DNA of 7,600 bases from Methylomonas sp. (GCA_026988195.1 JALSLS010000425.1:1-7600); one strand, 5' to 3'; shown: positions 1 to 6,668, counted from the stretch's first letter. Notes: generated by a model from the letters alone, not told the origin. Made by a program: numbers and translations.

Positions 1-828
1 TAGGCCTGTTAATGTATCGTAATAGGCTAAATAGTTTATGGTTTCTTCGGCAGAACGAAGGCTACGAATATCTTTAGCTACCGTTGAAAAGAAATCTATA
101 TTACCTTGTGTAGATTTGTGAGAGATTAATACTTGCGAGGTTAATATCTTTTCATTCGACTTGGCTATAAAGGTCGTTTCACCTTTCCACATCCCCTGCT
201 TAATTGCACCAGGAATGCCCTCTGACATAATTAATAGCGCATCTTCTTTCGAATGAAAATCAGTTAAGCGTATTTTACTCAGGTTTTCATTAACAGGAAT
301 ACCTAACATATCGTATCCTGCTTTGTTTAAATAAGTGAGGAAGCCATCAGTATCAGCAATACAAATTAAATCCGGTGTTGCTTCCAAAATGGCTGTTAAT
401 CTATTTTGTTGTTCAACCGCTATTTTATTGTCGAGTATAAGCCGCCACTCTCGTAATACCCGGTTAGCAATAAGAGGGAGTTCCGTTAATGTTTGTTCTG
501 ACTTTACAATATAGTCTGATGCACCCGCTTTCATGGCGTTAACTGCAATGGACTCATCTCCAAAGCTAGTCATTATGATGATTGGGCGGGTTGTGTTTTT
601 TAAACACTGCTCTATAAGGTGGATGCCATTACCATCTGGAAGGCGAAAGTCAGTAATAATTAAATCAGGTGAAAAATGGCTAATAGCTTGACTGGCTTCA
701 GATAGCGAATGCTTACTAATAAGCTGAAATTGTGTATGATTTTCAAATGAACGTAATATTAAAGACTCATGTGCAAGATCGTCTTCAACTAATAATACTC
801 TGAATTTTTGTTCTATATGATGTGTCAT
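1..828 (-). CDS. Response regulator with receiver, PAS and GGDEF start (C-terminus cut by window edge)
   Basis: I translated this frame by hand; it is open from ATG at 828 to base 1 (276 codons) and continues off the window. Residues 9-125 form a CheY-like receiver: acidic pair E15/D16-D17, phosphoacceptor D60 in ITDFRLPDG, T87, and K109. The residue after K109 is Ser where Pro is usual. Residues 142-257 resemble a PAS domain (ILEATPDLICIADTDG, then YLNKAGYDMLG). The last visible residues, YLAYYDTLTGL, are the typical opening of a GGDEF diguanylate cyclase domain, so the protein probably makes cyclic-di-GMP in the cytoplasm in response to phosphorylation. The GGDEF signature, and any EAL domain behind it, lie outside the window. 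An in-frame stop at 844-846 leaves no other ATG upstream. No clear Shine-Dalgarno is seen; the 76-bp gap to the HDOD gene is very AT-rich. It is last in the minus-strand signalling cluster. Confidence 0.9.
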   Translation of the reverse strand, partial: MTHHIEQKFRVLLVEDDLAHESLILRSFENHTQFQLISKHSLSEASQAISHFSPDLIITDFRLPDGNGIHLIEQCLKNTTRPIIIMTSFGDESIAVNAMKAGASDYIVKSEQTLTELPLIANRVLREWRLILDNKIAVEQQNRLTAILEATPDLICIADTDGFLTYLNKAGYDMLGIPVNENLSKIRLTDFHSKEDALLIMSEGIPGAIKQGMWKGETTFIAKSNEKILTSQVLISHKSTQGNIDFFSTVAKDIRSLRSAEETINYLAYYDTLTGL

Positions 829-904
829 TAACTTAAAATTATTTTATTTTTATTTTCATTTGATATTCAATATATAAAAATATTAGGGTCAAATGGCTAT
901 TCTA

Positions 905-1777
905 TTAATTATTACAAATGATTTCTTCTATAGCTTGGCTTTGTTCTATCGCATCAGATAATAAATCAATAAGGCTAAGCTTTGAAATATTCAAATTATT
1001 CAAATAGCTATTTATTAATTCTGGTAATTGCTCAAACTCAATTTGATTTAAATCATTTTCTGACTGAATAAAGTGTACTAGTTGATCCGCAAGGCTAATT
1101 AAAAGGGTTTCCTGCCGATAATGAATTGAATGTTCGGGCTGATGGTGGAATTTAATAGATTCACTTACCTGTTCTGGCACCCCCCAATCCTCAAGCAGTA
1201 ATGCCCCAACAGTAGCATGACTAAAACCTAATAAAGTATGTTCAATCTGGTGTCTTGATTTTCCTTTATTATTGATATGCCACAGAATTGTTGCTGATAG
1301 TTCGGGTTCGTTTTTATAAATGACTAGTTGACCAATGTCGTGTAGTAGGCCGGTAAGAAATAATAGGTCAGCATCGGGTACGTCTATTAATTTTGCAAGT
1401 AGTTTTGCTATGATCCCACAGCGGATACTATGTTGCCAGAATGCTACGATATCAATTCCATTATCAACTAGCGTTGCGACAGAGTTAACAGCGGAGGTAA
1501 CAAGTACAATATTGCGTAAATCGTATTCGCCAATAAGGTTTATGGCAGTCGGAATATTGTCAATGGTTTTAGGCAGGGCATAATAAGAACTATTAACTAT
1601 TCTTAAGGTGCGGGCACATAGGGCTGGATCAAGGCTAATCACATCAGCAATATCATCGCGTGTATGATTGGGTTTTTTTAATATTTCTTCTAAACGAGTA
1701 TAAACACTAGGTAAACTGGTCAGTTGGCTAACGTTGGCTACTAATGCTTCAGGTGTGTTTTTTATAGCTGTTGACAT
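905..1777 (-). CDS. HDOD domain signalling protein (intact HD residues)
   Basis: A 290-residue protein of the usual length for stand-alone HDOD proteins, which are cytoplasmic, HD-related output or scaffold modules in signalling. Recognisable blocks are SLDPALCARTLRIVNSSYYALP (residues 48-69), a GEYDLRNIVL helix, FWQHS (113-117), GLLHDIGQL (143-151), a GFSHATVGALLLEDWGVP helix, FHH (210-212) and SLADQLV (228-234). Many HDOD proteins have lost the HD-hydrolase metal ligands, but here H116, H146-D147, H187, H211-H212 and D231 all appear present, so metal binding or hydrolase activity is not excluded. The start lies 7 bp after the stop of the receiver gene, which implies co-transcription and probably translational coupling, since no strong Shine-Dalgarno precedes it. 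It shares clear similarity with the HDOD protein at 5610-6485. Its position between a receiver and a receiver-PAS-GGDEF protein suggests it acts in the same cascade; that link is inference. Confidence 0.93.
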   Translation of the reverse strand: MSTAIKNTPEALVANVSQLTSLPSVYTRLEEILKKPNHTRDDIADVISLDPALCARTLRIVNSSYYALPKTIDNIPTAINLIGEYDLRNIVLVTSAVNSVATLVDNGIDIVAFWQHSIRCGIIAKLLAKLIDVPDADLLFLTGLLHDIGQLVIYKNEPELSATILWHINNKGKSRHQIEHTLLGFSHATVGALLLEDWGVPEQVSESIKFHHQPEHSIHYRQETLLISLADQLVHFIQSENDLNQIEFEQLPELINSYLNNLNISKLSLIDLLSDAIEQSQAIEEIICNN

Positions 1778-1784
1778 ACTGTGC

Positions 1785-2231
1785 TTAGTTAAAATTGGGA
1801 GACTGGTTCCATGCTAGCCAATAAAGGCCAAGACTTTCTAGCATGGGCATAAATTGTTGCAAATCTAAAGGTTTTACTAGGTAGCTATTGGCATAATTAT
1901 CATAAGCTTGAGCAATGTCTTTGTCTGCTGAAGAGGTTGTCATAATAACAACGGGGATGCGAACAAGTACTGGATCATTTTTGATGGTTTTTAGTACTTC
2001 CAAGCCATCTACTTTAGGCATACGTAGATCAAGTAATATTAATTCAGGCCGAGGAGATGATAGTGGATCTGTATAATCATTACGACGATATAAGTAATCT
2101 AATGCATCTTGCCCATCTTTAACGTGATAAATCTTGTTCGATAATTTAAAATCACTAAGATTACGCTTAACAATAACCGCATGGGCATCATCGTCCTCAA
2201 CCAATAAAATCGTGATAGTCCTTTGTTCCAT
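1785..2231 (-). CDS. Stand-alone response regulator, Rcp1-like receiver
   Basis: A 148-residue single-domain receiver with no output domain. It has the acidic cluster E12-D13-D14, phosphoacceptor D68 in LLDLRMPKVDG, the T98/T99 switch position in VVIMTTS, and K120-P121. The extended loop before the phosphosite and the C-terminal helix with LYWLAWNQSP are typical of the Rcp1-type regulators that partner phytochrome-like or PAS-containing histidine kinases by phosphotransfer. It probably receives phosphate from H513 of the kinase encoded just upstream and passes it on, or changes partner binding, in the cytoplasm. The start is well supported by AGGAG seven bases before the ATG. The 174-bp gap to the kinase gene is mostly filled by a large palindrome, so this gene may have partly independent expression despite its operon-like position. 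It ends 7 bp before the HDOD gene. Confidence 0.95.
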   Translation of the reverse strand: MEQRTITILLVEDDDAHAVIVKRNLSDFKLSNKIYHVKDGQDALDYLYRRNDYTDPLSSPRPELILLDLRMPKVDGLEVLKTIKNDPVLVRIPVVIMTTSSADKDIAQAYDNYANSYLVKPLDLQQFMPMLESLGLYWLAWNQSPNFN

Positions 2232-2238
2232 TATAACT

Positions 2239-2243
2239 CTCCT
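2239..2243 (-). promoter_or_regulatory. Ribosome binding site of the receiver gene
   Basis: The minus strand reads AGGAG with a 7-base spacer to the ATG at 2231. It is the strongest Shine-Dalgarno of the minus-strand cluster, which fits independent translation initiation after the palindrome that separates this gene from the kinase. Confidence 0.75.
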
Positions 2244-2254
2244 GATAAGTGTGA

Positions 2255-2422
2255 GTTAGGAACGTGTATGGAATAACTTCCCGAAATTATAACGTAGGAT
2301 TTTTGTTTCAGGTGGAATGATCTCATGAGGCGCATAGCAAGCTACGCAACGAATGAGGTCATTCCATCTGAAGCAAAAAGACAAGTTAGAAATCGGGAAG
2401 TTGTTTCATGCACGTTCCTTAG
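2255..2422. repeat. Large imperfect palindrome, about 83-bp arms, between kinase and receiver genes
   Basis: The stretch 2255-2338 is an inverted copy of 2341-2422 with roughly three quarters identity, two short gaps and a two-base centre. Matching blocks include AGGAACGTG at 2258-2266 against CACGTTCCT at 2411-2419, AACTTCCCGA at 2275-2284 against TCGGGAAGTT at 2393-2402, and TGGAATGA at 2313-2320 against TCATTCCA at 2359-2366. Smaller palindromes are nested inside: CTCATGAG at 2322-2329 and GAATGAGGTCATTC at 2351-2364. The right arm enters the kinase gene and encodes its last three to four codons and stop. It could be a MITE-like or REP-like mobile palindrome, or a strong intercistronic hairpin that lowers or stabilises downstream mRNA. 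No flanking target duplication is evident. The structure is seen directly; mobility is inference. Confidence 0.85.
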
Positions 2423-4592
2423 TTGCTTCAGGCAGGGAAAAAATAAATCTAGTGCCTTGATTAAGCCCTTTAGATTCAATATATATTGTTCCTTGATATA
2501 GCACTACTATACGCTTTATTAACGCTAAGCCCAAACCACTTCCCGGTACTTTTGGGTTTAGTTGCTCAAATATTTCAAAAACTTTTTCATGGTATTGGGG
2601 CTCAACCCCTATTCCATTGTCTTGAACATAAAAAAAAGGTTTTTTAGATTTAAACAGGGTGCCAATTTCAATCTCAGGGTTTGTTTGTTGCCCCATATAT
2701 TTAATAGCATTTTCGATTAGGTTTTGCCATATTTGAATTAACTCAGAATAATCACCTAATAAGGTAAGATTAACATTATTTACTTTAACTTTAATCTTCT
2801 GCTCTGTAATCTGGCCTGCTGTAAGGTCTAATGCATCAGCGATAAGTTGCTCAAGTGATAGCGGGATTATTTTTTTTGATTGCCTGCCTACACGTGAGAA
2901 CTCAAGTAAATCATCAAGTAGTATTCCCATTTTGTCTGTGGCTGAAACCATAAACCCCATATCTTCAGTGATTCTTTTGTGGTCAGATTTATCAATATCT
3001 TGTTGCAGGTAACTCAGAAATGTTTTTATGGTGACCAGAGGACTTTTAAGGTCATGTGAAATCATATAAATAAATTGTTCTAGTTCTGCATTCTTTTCTA
3101 GCAACTCTTTATCTATTTTTTTTCTATCCGAAATATCGTTGATTATGGCATAGTAGATTGGTTTTTCTTCCTCTCTGTAAATTTGTAAGAACACCTCTAC
3201 AGGATAGGTGCTACCATCTTTACGTTGGTGTATGGTTTCAAAAACTAGTTGATGTTGAACCCCTTGGTGTAAAGGGGTTATAAATTCGCAAAACTGTTGT
3301 TCGTTAAAGTCAGGTTTAATGTCGACAGGAGTAAGGTTTTTAAGTTCATCCATACTGTAACCTAGATTTTTTCTAGCACCTTGATTTACTTGGATAAAAT
3401 TAAGTGTTTTGACATCAAAGATATAAATTTCATTTAATGATTTTTCTAAGATACTGCCTAAACGTAGACTATTTTTTTCTGCTTTATTGCGTTCATAAAT
3501 GATTTTTTTTAACCGTTTACTTAATCGCCAATAGTAAATAGAGTAAAGAGTTACCACTAGTAATAACCCGGCAGCAATTAGAAAATTACGAACCCAATTT
3601 TGTTCATACCACGGTATATTAGGCGTATAAATAAAGCCATTGAGGGAGTAGTCTTTAGCTGCTTTTCCTTGTTTAACAAAAACATCAGCCATTCGGTACC
3701 ACCTACCCGGGTTCATATGACCAATTTCCACTAATTTGGGTAACATTAATTCTCTAATAGTTTGAGCTTCAAAAATTAAATGTTCACGGGTTTCTTTAAC
3801 ATTATATTGCTTAATGATCAGATCAATAATTTCATCTGTATGATCCATGGCGTATTGCCAACCTTGTAAAGTGGCATGAAGTACACGTTTGACTCTCTCA
3901 GGGTGGCTTTTTACTTCATCTTCTGTTGTAAAAAAGGTGTCACCATAGAAATCGATACCATAATTTATAGGGTTGATGATTCTAGGTGCTATGCCTGCTT
4001 TTTTTAGTAAAAAAGGCCTGTTTATAGTATAAACCCCCATTGCATCAACTGTTTTGTCTACCAACTGATCAATAACATAGCTTTGATCGACAATTTTAAT
4101 ATCTGATAACTTAACCCCCTCATTTTGTAACATAGCTAGGGTATTAATAGCATTGTCTTCCATTTGTAGCATAACGCGTTTACCGATAAGGTCATGGGGG
4201 GAATATATATCACTATCGGCACGAACCATTAAAGCAGTGGGTGAATGTTGAAAAATAGCGGCAAGAGCCACTACGGGTTTTCCTTGTAATCGAGCGTATA
4301 ATAAATCTGATTGTGTTTGTCCATATTGTGCTTTGCCTGATAATACTTCATCAACGGTCTTGTTGCCTAATGTAGCCTCAATAAGTGTGACATCTAACCC
4401 TGCATCTTTGTAGTAGCCTTGATCAATAGCAGCATAAAACCCAGCAAATTGAAATTGGTGTAGATAACGTAATTGAATTGAGATGGGTTCTAATGGATGT
4501 AGAATAGGTTTTTGCTTGGCCTGTATTGGCGTTATAAGGCCTAGAAGCAGGCTACAAACAGCTAGAGAATAAAAAAAATATTTTTTAGGCAT
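2406..4592 (-). CDS. Membrane sensor histidine kinase with NMT1/THI5-like periplasmic domain, PAS, HisKA and HATPase_c
   Basis: A 728-residue sensor kinase. Residues 1-25 form a signal peptide ending near QAK. Residues about 36-280 are an NMT1/THI5-like (SsuA/ThiY-type) substrate-binding domain, marked by QFQFAGFYAAIDQGYY and GLDVTLIEA; such domains bind small molecules such as pyrimidine thiamine precursors or sulfonates, so the ligand is periplasmic but unknown. The only further transmembrane helix is at about 336-354. A PAS domain follows (375-492), then HisKA with phospho-acceptor H513 in YMISHDLKSPL and HATPase_c with an N-box (N624, N628), DNGIG (658-662) and GSGLGLA (684-690). All catalytic motifs look intact, and there is no receiver of its own; the neighbouring receiver is the likely acceptor. 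The ATG at 4592 is the only standard start after the in-frame stop at 4608-4610; no Shine-Dalgarno is visible. The stop codon lies in the palindrome's right arm. No ABC transporter genes are nearby. Confidence 0.95.
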   Translation of the reverse strand: MPKKYFFYSLAVCSLLLGLITPIQAKQKPILHPLEPISIQLRYLHQFQFAGFYAAIDQGYYKDAGLDVTLIEATLGNKTVDEVLSGKAQYGQTQSDLLYARLQGKPVVALAAIFQHSPTALMVRADSDIYSPHDLIGKRVMLQMEDNAINTLAMLQNEGVKLSDIKIVDQSYVIDQLVDKTVDAMGVYTINRPFLLKKAGIAPRIINPINYGIDFYGDTFFTTEDEVKSHPERVKRVLHATLQGWQYAMDHTDEIIDLIIKQYNVKETREHLIFEAQTIRELMLPKLVEIGHMNPGRWYRMADVFVKQGKAAKDYSLNGFIYTPNIPWYEQNWVRNFLIAAGLLLVVTLYSIYYWRLSKRLKKIIYERNKAEKNSLRLGSILEKSLNEIYIFDVKTLNFIQVNQGARKNLGYSMDELKNLTPVDIKPDFNEQQFCEFITPLHQGVQHQLVFETIHQRKDGSTYPVEVFLQIYREEEKPIYYAIINDISDRKKIDKELLEKNAELEQFIYMISHDLKSPLVTIKTFLSYLQQDIDKSDHKRITEDMGFMVSATDKMGILLDDLLEFSRVGRQSKKIIPLSLEQLIADALDLTAGQITEQKIKVKVNNVNLTLLGDYSELIQIWQNLIENAIKYMGQQTNPEIEIGTLFKSKKPFFYVQDNGIGVEPQYHEKVFEIFEQLNPKVPGSGLGLALIKRIVVLYQGTIYIESKGLNQGTRFIFSLPEATKERA

Positions 4593-4708
4593 AGGACAAT
4601 GATTGGTTTAGAGTTGAATATGGTTTTTGAAAAAACATTAGCCTCTACCTATATTGCTGGGTTTAAAATAGCTCTTTACTTAATAATAGCTGGTTAATTT
4701 TATTCTGT

Positions 4709-4873
4709 TTGTTCTTAACCCCTAGGGCGGAATCTTTAAGCAAAAAAGAAATTAAGCAGGTGAAAGAAAAGCCAGAACATTATTTTATCACTGTTAAAGT
4801 CAGTTCTTGCGATTTTGATAAGCCTGTTCAACTGATAGATGAAGGTAAATTGAGAGATTTTTTTGGTAAATAA
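4709..4873 (+). CDS. Possible small protein or gene remnant ahead of the methyltransferase
   Basis: A frame open from 4667 to TAA at 4871-4873 reads like real protein: a hydrophobic stretch (WLILFCLFLTPRAES) that resembles the end of a signal peptide, then a charged segment and PVQLIDEGKLRDFF near the end. It has no ATG or GTG; TTG at 4709 is the only usual bacterial start and would give 54 residues, with no Shine-Dalgarno before it. A different frame starting with ATG at 4620 runs 25 codons and ends in hydrophobic residues just where this frame becomes hydrophobic, so a frameshifted small secreted or membrane protein is one reading. Its end overlaps the methyltransferase start by 11 bp, which would allow translational coupling. 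I do not recognise the protein; it may be a remnant or chance. Confidence 0.3.
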   Translation: MFLTPRAESLSKKEIKQVKEKPEHYFITVKVSSCDFDKPVQLIDEGKLRDFFGK

Positions 4874-5396
4874 AGTGAATGAATTAAAAGTAAGTATAGG
4901 GTTACTCAACCCCAAAAGTCCTGAAAATGTTGCCGCTGTTATGCGTTCTGCAGGAAACTTTCGGGTAGATATTGTTTTTTATACGGGAGTCCGCTACTCC
5001 CGAGCGCTGAAGTCTAGAAGGCAGCCGGTTGATATGAGGCGAAAAGTTGGCCAGTATATCCCCTTGAATGAGACTGCTTGTCTTATAGGTGAGGTAGCTG
5101 AGAGTATGAAAATAGTTTGTATTGAATTAGTGGAGAACTCTGTTCCTTTACCCATATTTCAACACCCAGAGCATGCGTTTTATATTTTTGGACCCGAAGA
5201 TGGTTCAATTAATCAGGATATTATTGATAAAGCCGATGATGTTGTGTATGTACCCACTGTCGGGTGTATGAATTTATCGGCAACGGTTAATGTGGTGCTT
5301 TACGATAGAATTGCTAAATTGTCCCAACTTCCACAAGATAATGAGCTCATCAGGCAAAGTAGAGATGTTAATAATAGGTTGAAATTAGCATTGTAA
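4863..5396 (+). CDS. SpoU/TrmH-family RNA 2'-O-methyltransferase (SPOUT fold)
   Basis: A 177-residue protein of the compact size of single-domain SPOUT methyltransferases, which use S-adenosylmethionine to methylate ribose 2'-OH groups in tRNA or rRNA. The three SpoU motifs are present: motif 1 LLNPKSPENVAAVMRSAG (residues 14-31, with N16, E21, R28), motif 2 FGPEDGS (109-115), and motif 3 VYVPTVGCMNLSATVNVVLYDR (128-149, with N137 and N143), which forms the knotted cofactor site. I cannot name the target nucleotide, so no symbol is given. No ATG is available: an in-frame stop at 4851-4853 leaves TTG at 4863 (with GAGAG six bases upstream) or GTG at 4875. The TTG lies inside the end of the small frame at 4709-4873. 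It is the first clear gene on the plus strand and diverges from the signalling cluster; no functional link to it is evident. Confidence 0.92.
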   Translation: MVNKVNELKVSIGLLNPKSPENVAAVMRSAGNFRVDIVFYTGVRYSRALKSRRQPVDMRRKVGQYIPLNETACLIGEVAESMKIVCIELVENSVPLPIFQHPEHAFYIFGPEDGSINQDIIDKADDVVYVPTVGCMNLSATVNVVLYDRIAKLSQLPQDNELIRQSRDVNNRLKLAL

Positions 5397-5609
5397 AATA
5401 TATTTAGACAGCTAAGAATTTATTGATTTTTTTGAGGAGGTGAAACATTATTGGTTTTGAGTGTTCTTATTTGAGATTAAATAAACATGCTGTTTTTTCA
5501 AAAAAATAGGTAAAAGGTAGAAGAATGTCTAAACTTAAAGGGTAGACTAAAATATAAAAAAACAGAGAGTCCCTTTCTCTAAAAACACTTATTTTACCAA
5601 GGTATTTGA
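5397..5609. other. AT-rich intergenic region with a strong orphan Shine-Dalgarno
   Basis: This gap lies upstream of the second HDOD gene. It holds GAGGAGG at 5434-5440, a near-perfect Shine-Dalgarno, but no ATG at a suitable distance. Six bases downstream is ATT (5447), which opens a 20-codon frame ending at 5507-5509; a TTG at 5451 opens only seven codons. A TTGAGT (5457-5462) and TAAATA (5478-5483) pair is a poor promoter candidate because the spacer is only 15 bases. A short AGAGA/TCTCT stem lies around 5571-5581. No riboswitch consensus was recognised. Confidence 0.4.
5599..5602 (+). promoter_or_regulatory. Ribosome binding site that favours the TTG start of the second HDOD gene
   Basis: AAGG ends seven bases before TTG at 5610 but 13 bases before the ATG at 5616. 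The normal spacing supports the TTG, although the two starts differ by only two codons. Confidence 0.45.
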
Positions 5610-6485
5610 TTGAGTATGAATATTGAATTGTTAGTTAAGCAAGTTGAGTCGTTATTTTCATTACCAGAAGTTGCATTAAGGGTCAATGAGGTGCTTGATA
5701 GCTCGGATCCAGTGAATTCTGAGCTAGAAGAAATTATTATTAGTGACCCCGCATTAACGGCAAAAATTTTAAAAATAGTTAATAGTTCTTATTTTGGATT
5801 CCCCGCTTCTATAGATACAGTTTCTCGAGCCATTACTGTTATAGGTTTAAAAGAATTAAGAAATTTGGTGATGACGACCTCTGTTACTACCAGTTTTAAA
5901 GGTATTCCTTCTGATTTAGTTGATATGGATATATTTTGGTTTCATAGTGTGACCAGTGCCGTATTAGCTAAAGTGTTGGCTAAAATGCTAAAACATTCAG
6001 ATTATGAAAGGGTTTTTATTGCTGGACTGTTGCATAGTGTCGGTCGGTTGATTTATTTCTCACAATGCCCTGATATATCGAGAGATATTTTGAGCCATAA
6101 AGATTTAGGGGAAGATGCAATCATTGCAGCCGAACAATCTAAATTAGGCTTTAACTATGCGGATCTAGGAGCTGAATTATTAAAACAGTGGCAGTTACCC
6201 GAAAACATTTGGCAAACAATTGCTTACCACCTTGACCCATTAGAAGCTGGAGAATTTAAGCGTGATGCTTGTGTTTTGCATGTTGCAAGTAAAATAGCGA
6301 GTAGTATTGAACCTTGTGCTAAGTATGATTTTGACTTTGATGATTTTGAGCCACATTTTAATCAAGGGGTTGTTGATTACCTAAAGTTATCACCCAATAA
6401 AGTGCAATATTGTATTGATGAAACGCTTATACAATCATTCGATATTCTGGCGATTATGAACCCCAAAGCAATCAGTATATTTTAA
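5610..6485 (+). CDS. HDOD domain protein, decayed HD metal site
   Basis: A 291-residue stand-alone HDOD protein, co-linear over most of its length with the HDOD protein at 905-1777. Shared blocks include SDPALTAKILKIVNSSYFGFP (residues 45-65), GLKELRNL (79-86), FWFHS (109-113) and GLLHSVGRL (139-147). Key positions of the HD-hydrolase site are changed: the aspartate of HD is S143 after H142, the later histidine is N182, one histidine of the pair is Y206 (H207 kept), and the final aspartate position is occupied by Ser in HVASKI. It is therefore probably a non-enzymatic signalling or scaffold module in the cytoplasm. It stands alone on the plus strand with its own ribosome binding site. TTG at 5610 is chosen because of AAGG spacing; ATG at 5616 is the alternative. 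No receiver or output domain is attached. Confidence 0.92.
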   Translation: MSMNIELLVKQVESLFSLPEVALRVNEVLDSSDPVNSELEEIIISDPALTAKILKIVNSSYFGFPASIDTVSRAITVIGLKELRNLVMTTSVTTSFKGIPSDLVDMDIFWFHSVTSAVLAKVLAKMLKHSDYERVFIAGLLHSVGRLIYFSQCPDISRDILSHKDLGEDAIIAAEQSKLGFNYADLGAELLKQWQLPENIWQTIAYHLDPLEAGEFKRDACVLHVASKIASSIEPCAKYDFDFDDFEPHFNQGVVDYLKLSPNKVQYCIDETLIQSFDILAIMNPKAISIF

Positions 6486-6536
6486 ATTAAACCTACCTTT
6501 TTAGGCTACAAATTTAACACGAGACAGTTTGTAGGC

Positions 6537-6604
6537 GTAGGGTGGGCAATCTTTTCTGCCCACCGTGTGGGGCAATGGTGGGCAGAAAAGATTGCCCACC
6601 CTAC
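6537..6604. repeat. Perfect 28-bp inverted repeat with GGGTGGGCA core, possible terminator
   Basis: Bases 6537-6564 are an exact reverse complement of 6577-6604, with a 12-base loop at 6565-6576. Each arm also contains its own smaller palindrome (GGTGGGCA and TGCCCACC), so alternative folds exist. Five T residues follow at 6605-6609 on the plus strand, so the hairpin could terminate the HDOD transcript between two convergent genes. GGGTGGGCA palindromes of this kind are, from memory, frequent intergenic repeats in several bacterial groups, so it may be a dispersed mobile repeat used as a terminator. A weaker inverted pair, CTACAAA (6506-6512) and TTTGTAG (6528-6534), lies just before it. Confidence 0.85.
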
Positions 6605-6668
6605 TTTTTGCATGAAGATCGGCCCCTCTTTGAGTTGACAGCTCTTTTTTAGATAAAACATTACTGAT

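Noticed and set aside
1335..1583. Plus-strand open frame of 82 codons
   Set aside because: It lies entirely antisense to the well-supported HDOD gene and its translation shows no domain-like pattern.
4593..4740. TATTAT and TATAGG on the minus strand as -10 boxes for the kinase gene
   Set aside because: Neither has a recognisable -35 element at 16-18 bases, so I do not annotate a promoter.
5565..5590. AGAGA/TCTCT stem next to A/T runs, terminator-like on the minus strand
   Set aside because: The stem is only five pairs, and no minus-strand gene would end there.
5397..5609. Possible cyclic-di-GMP riboswitch upstream of the HDOD gene
   Set aside because: I looked for the conserved GEMM-type core and found nothing matching it.
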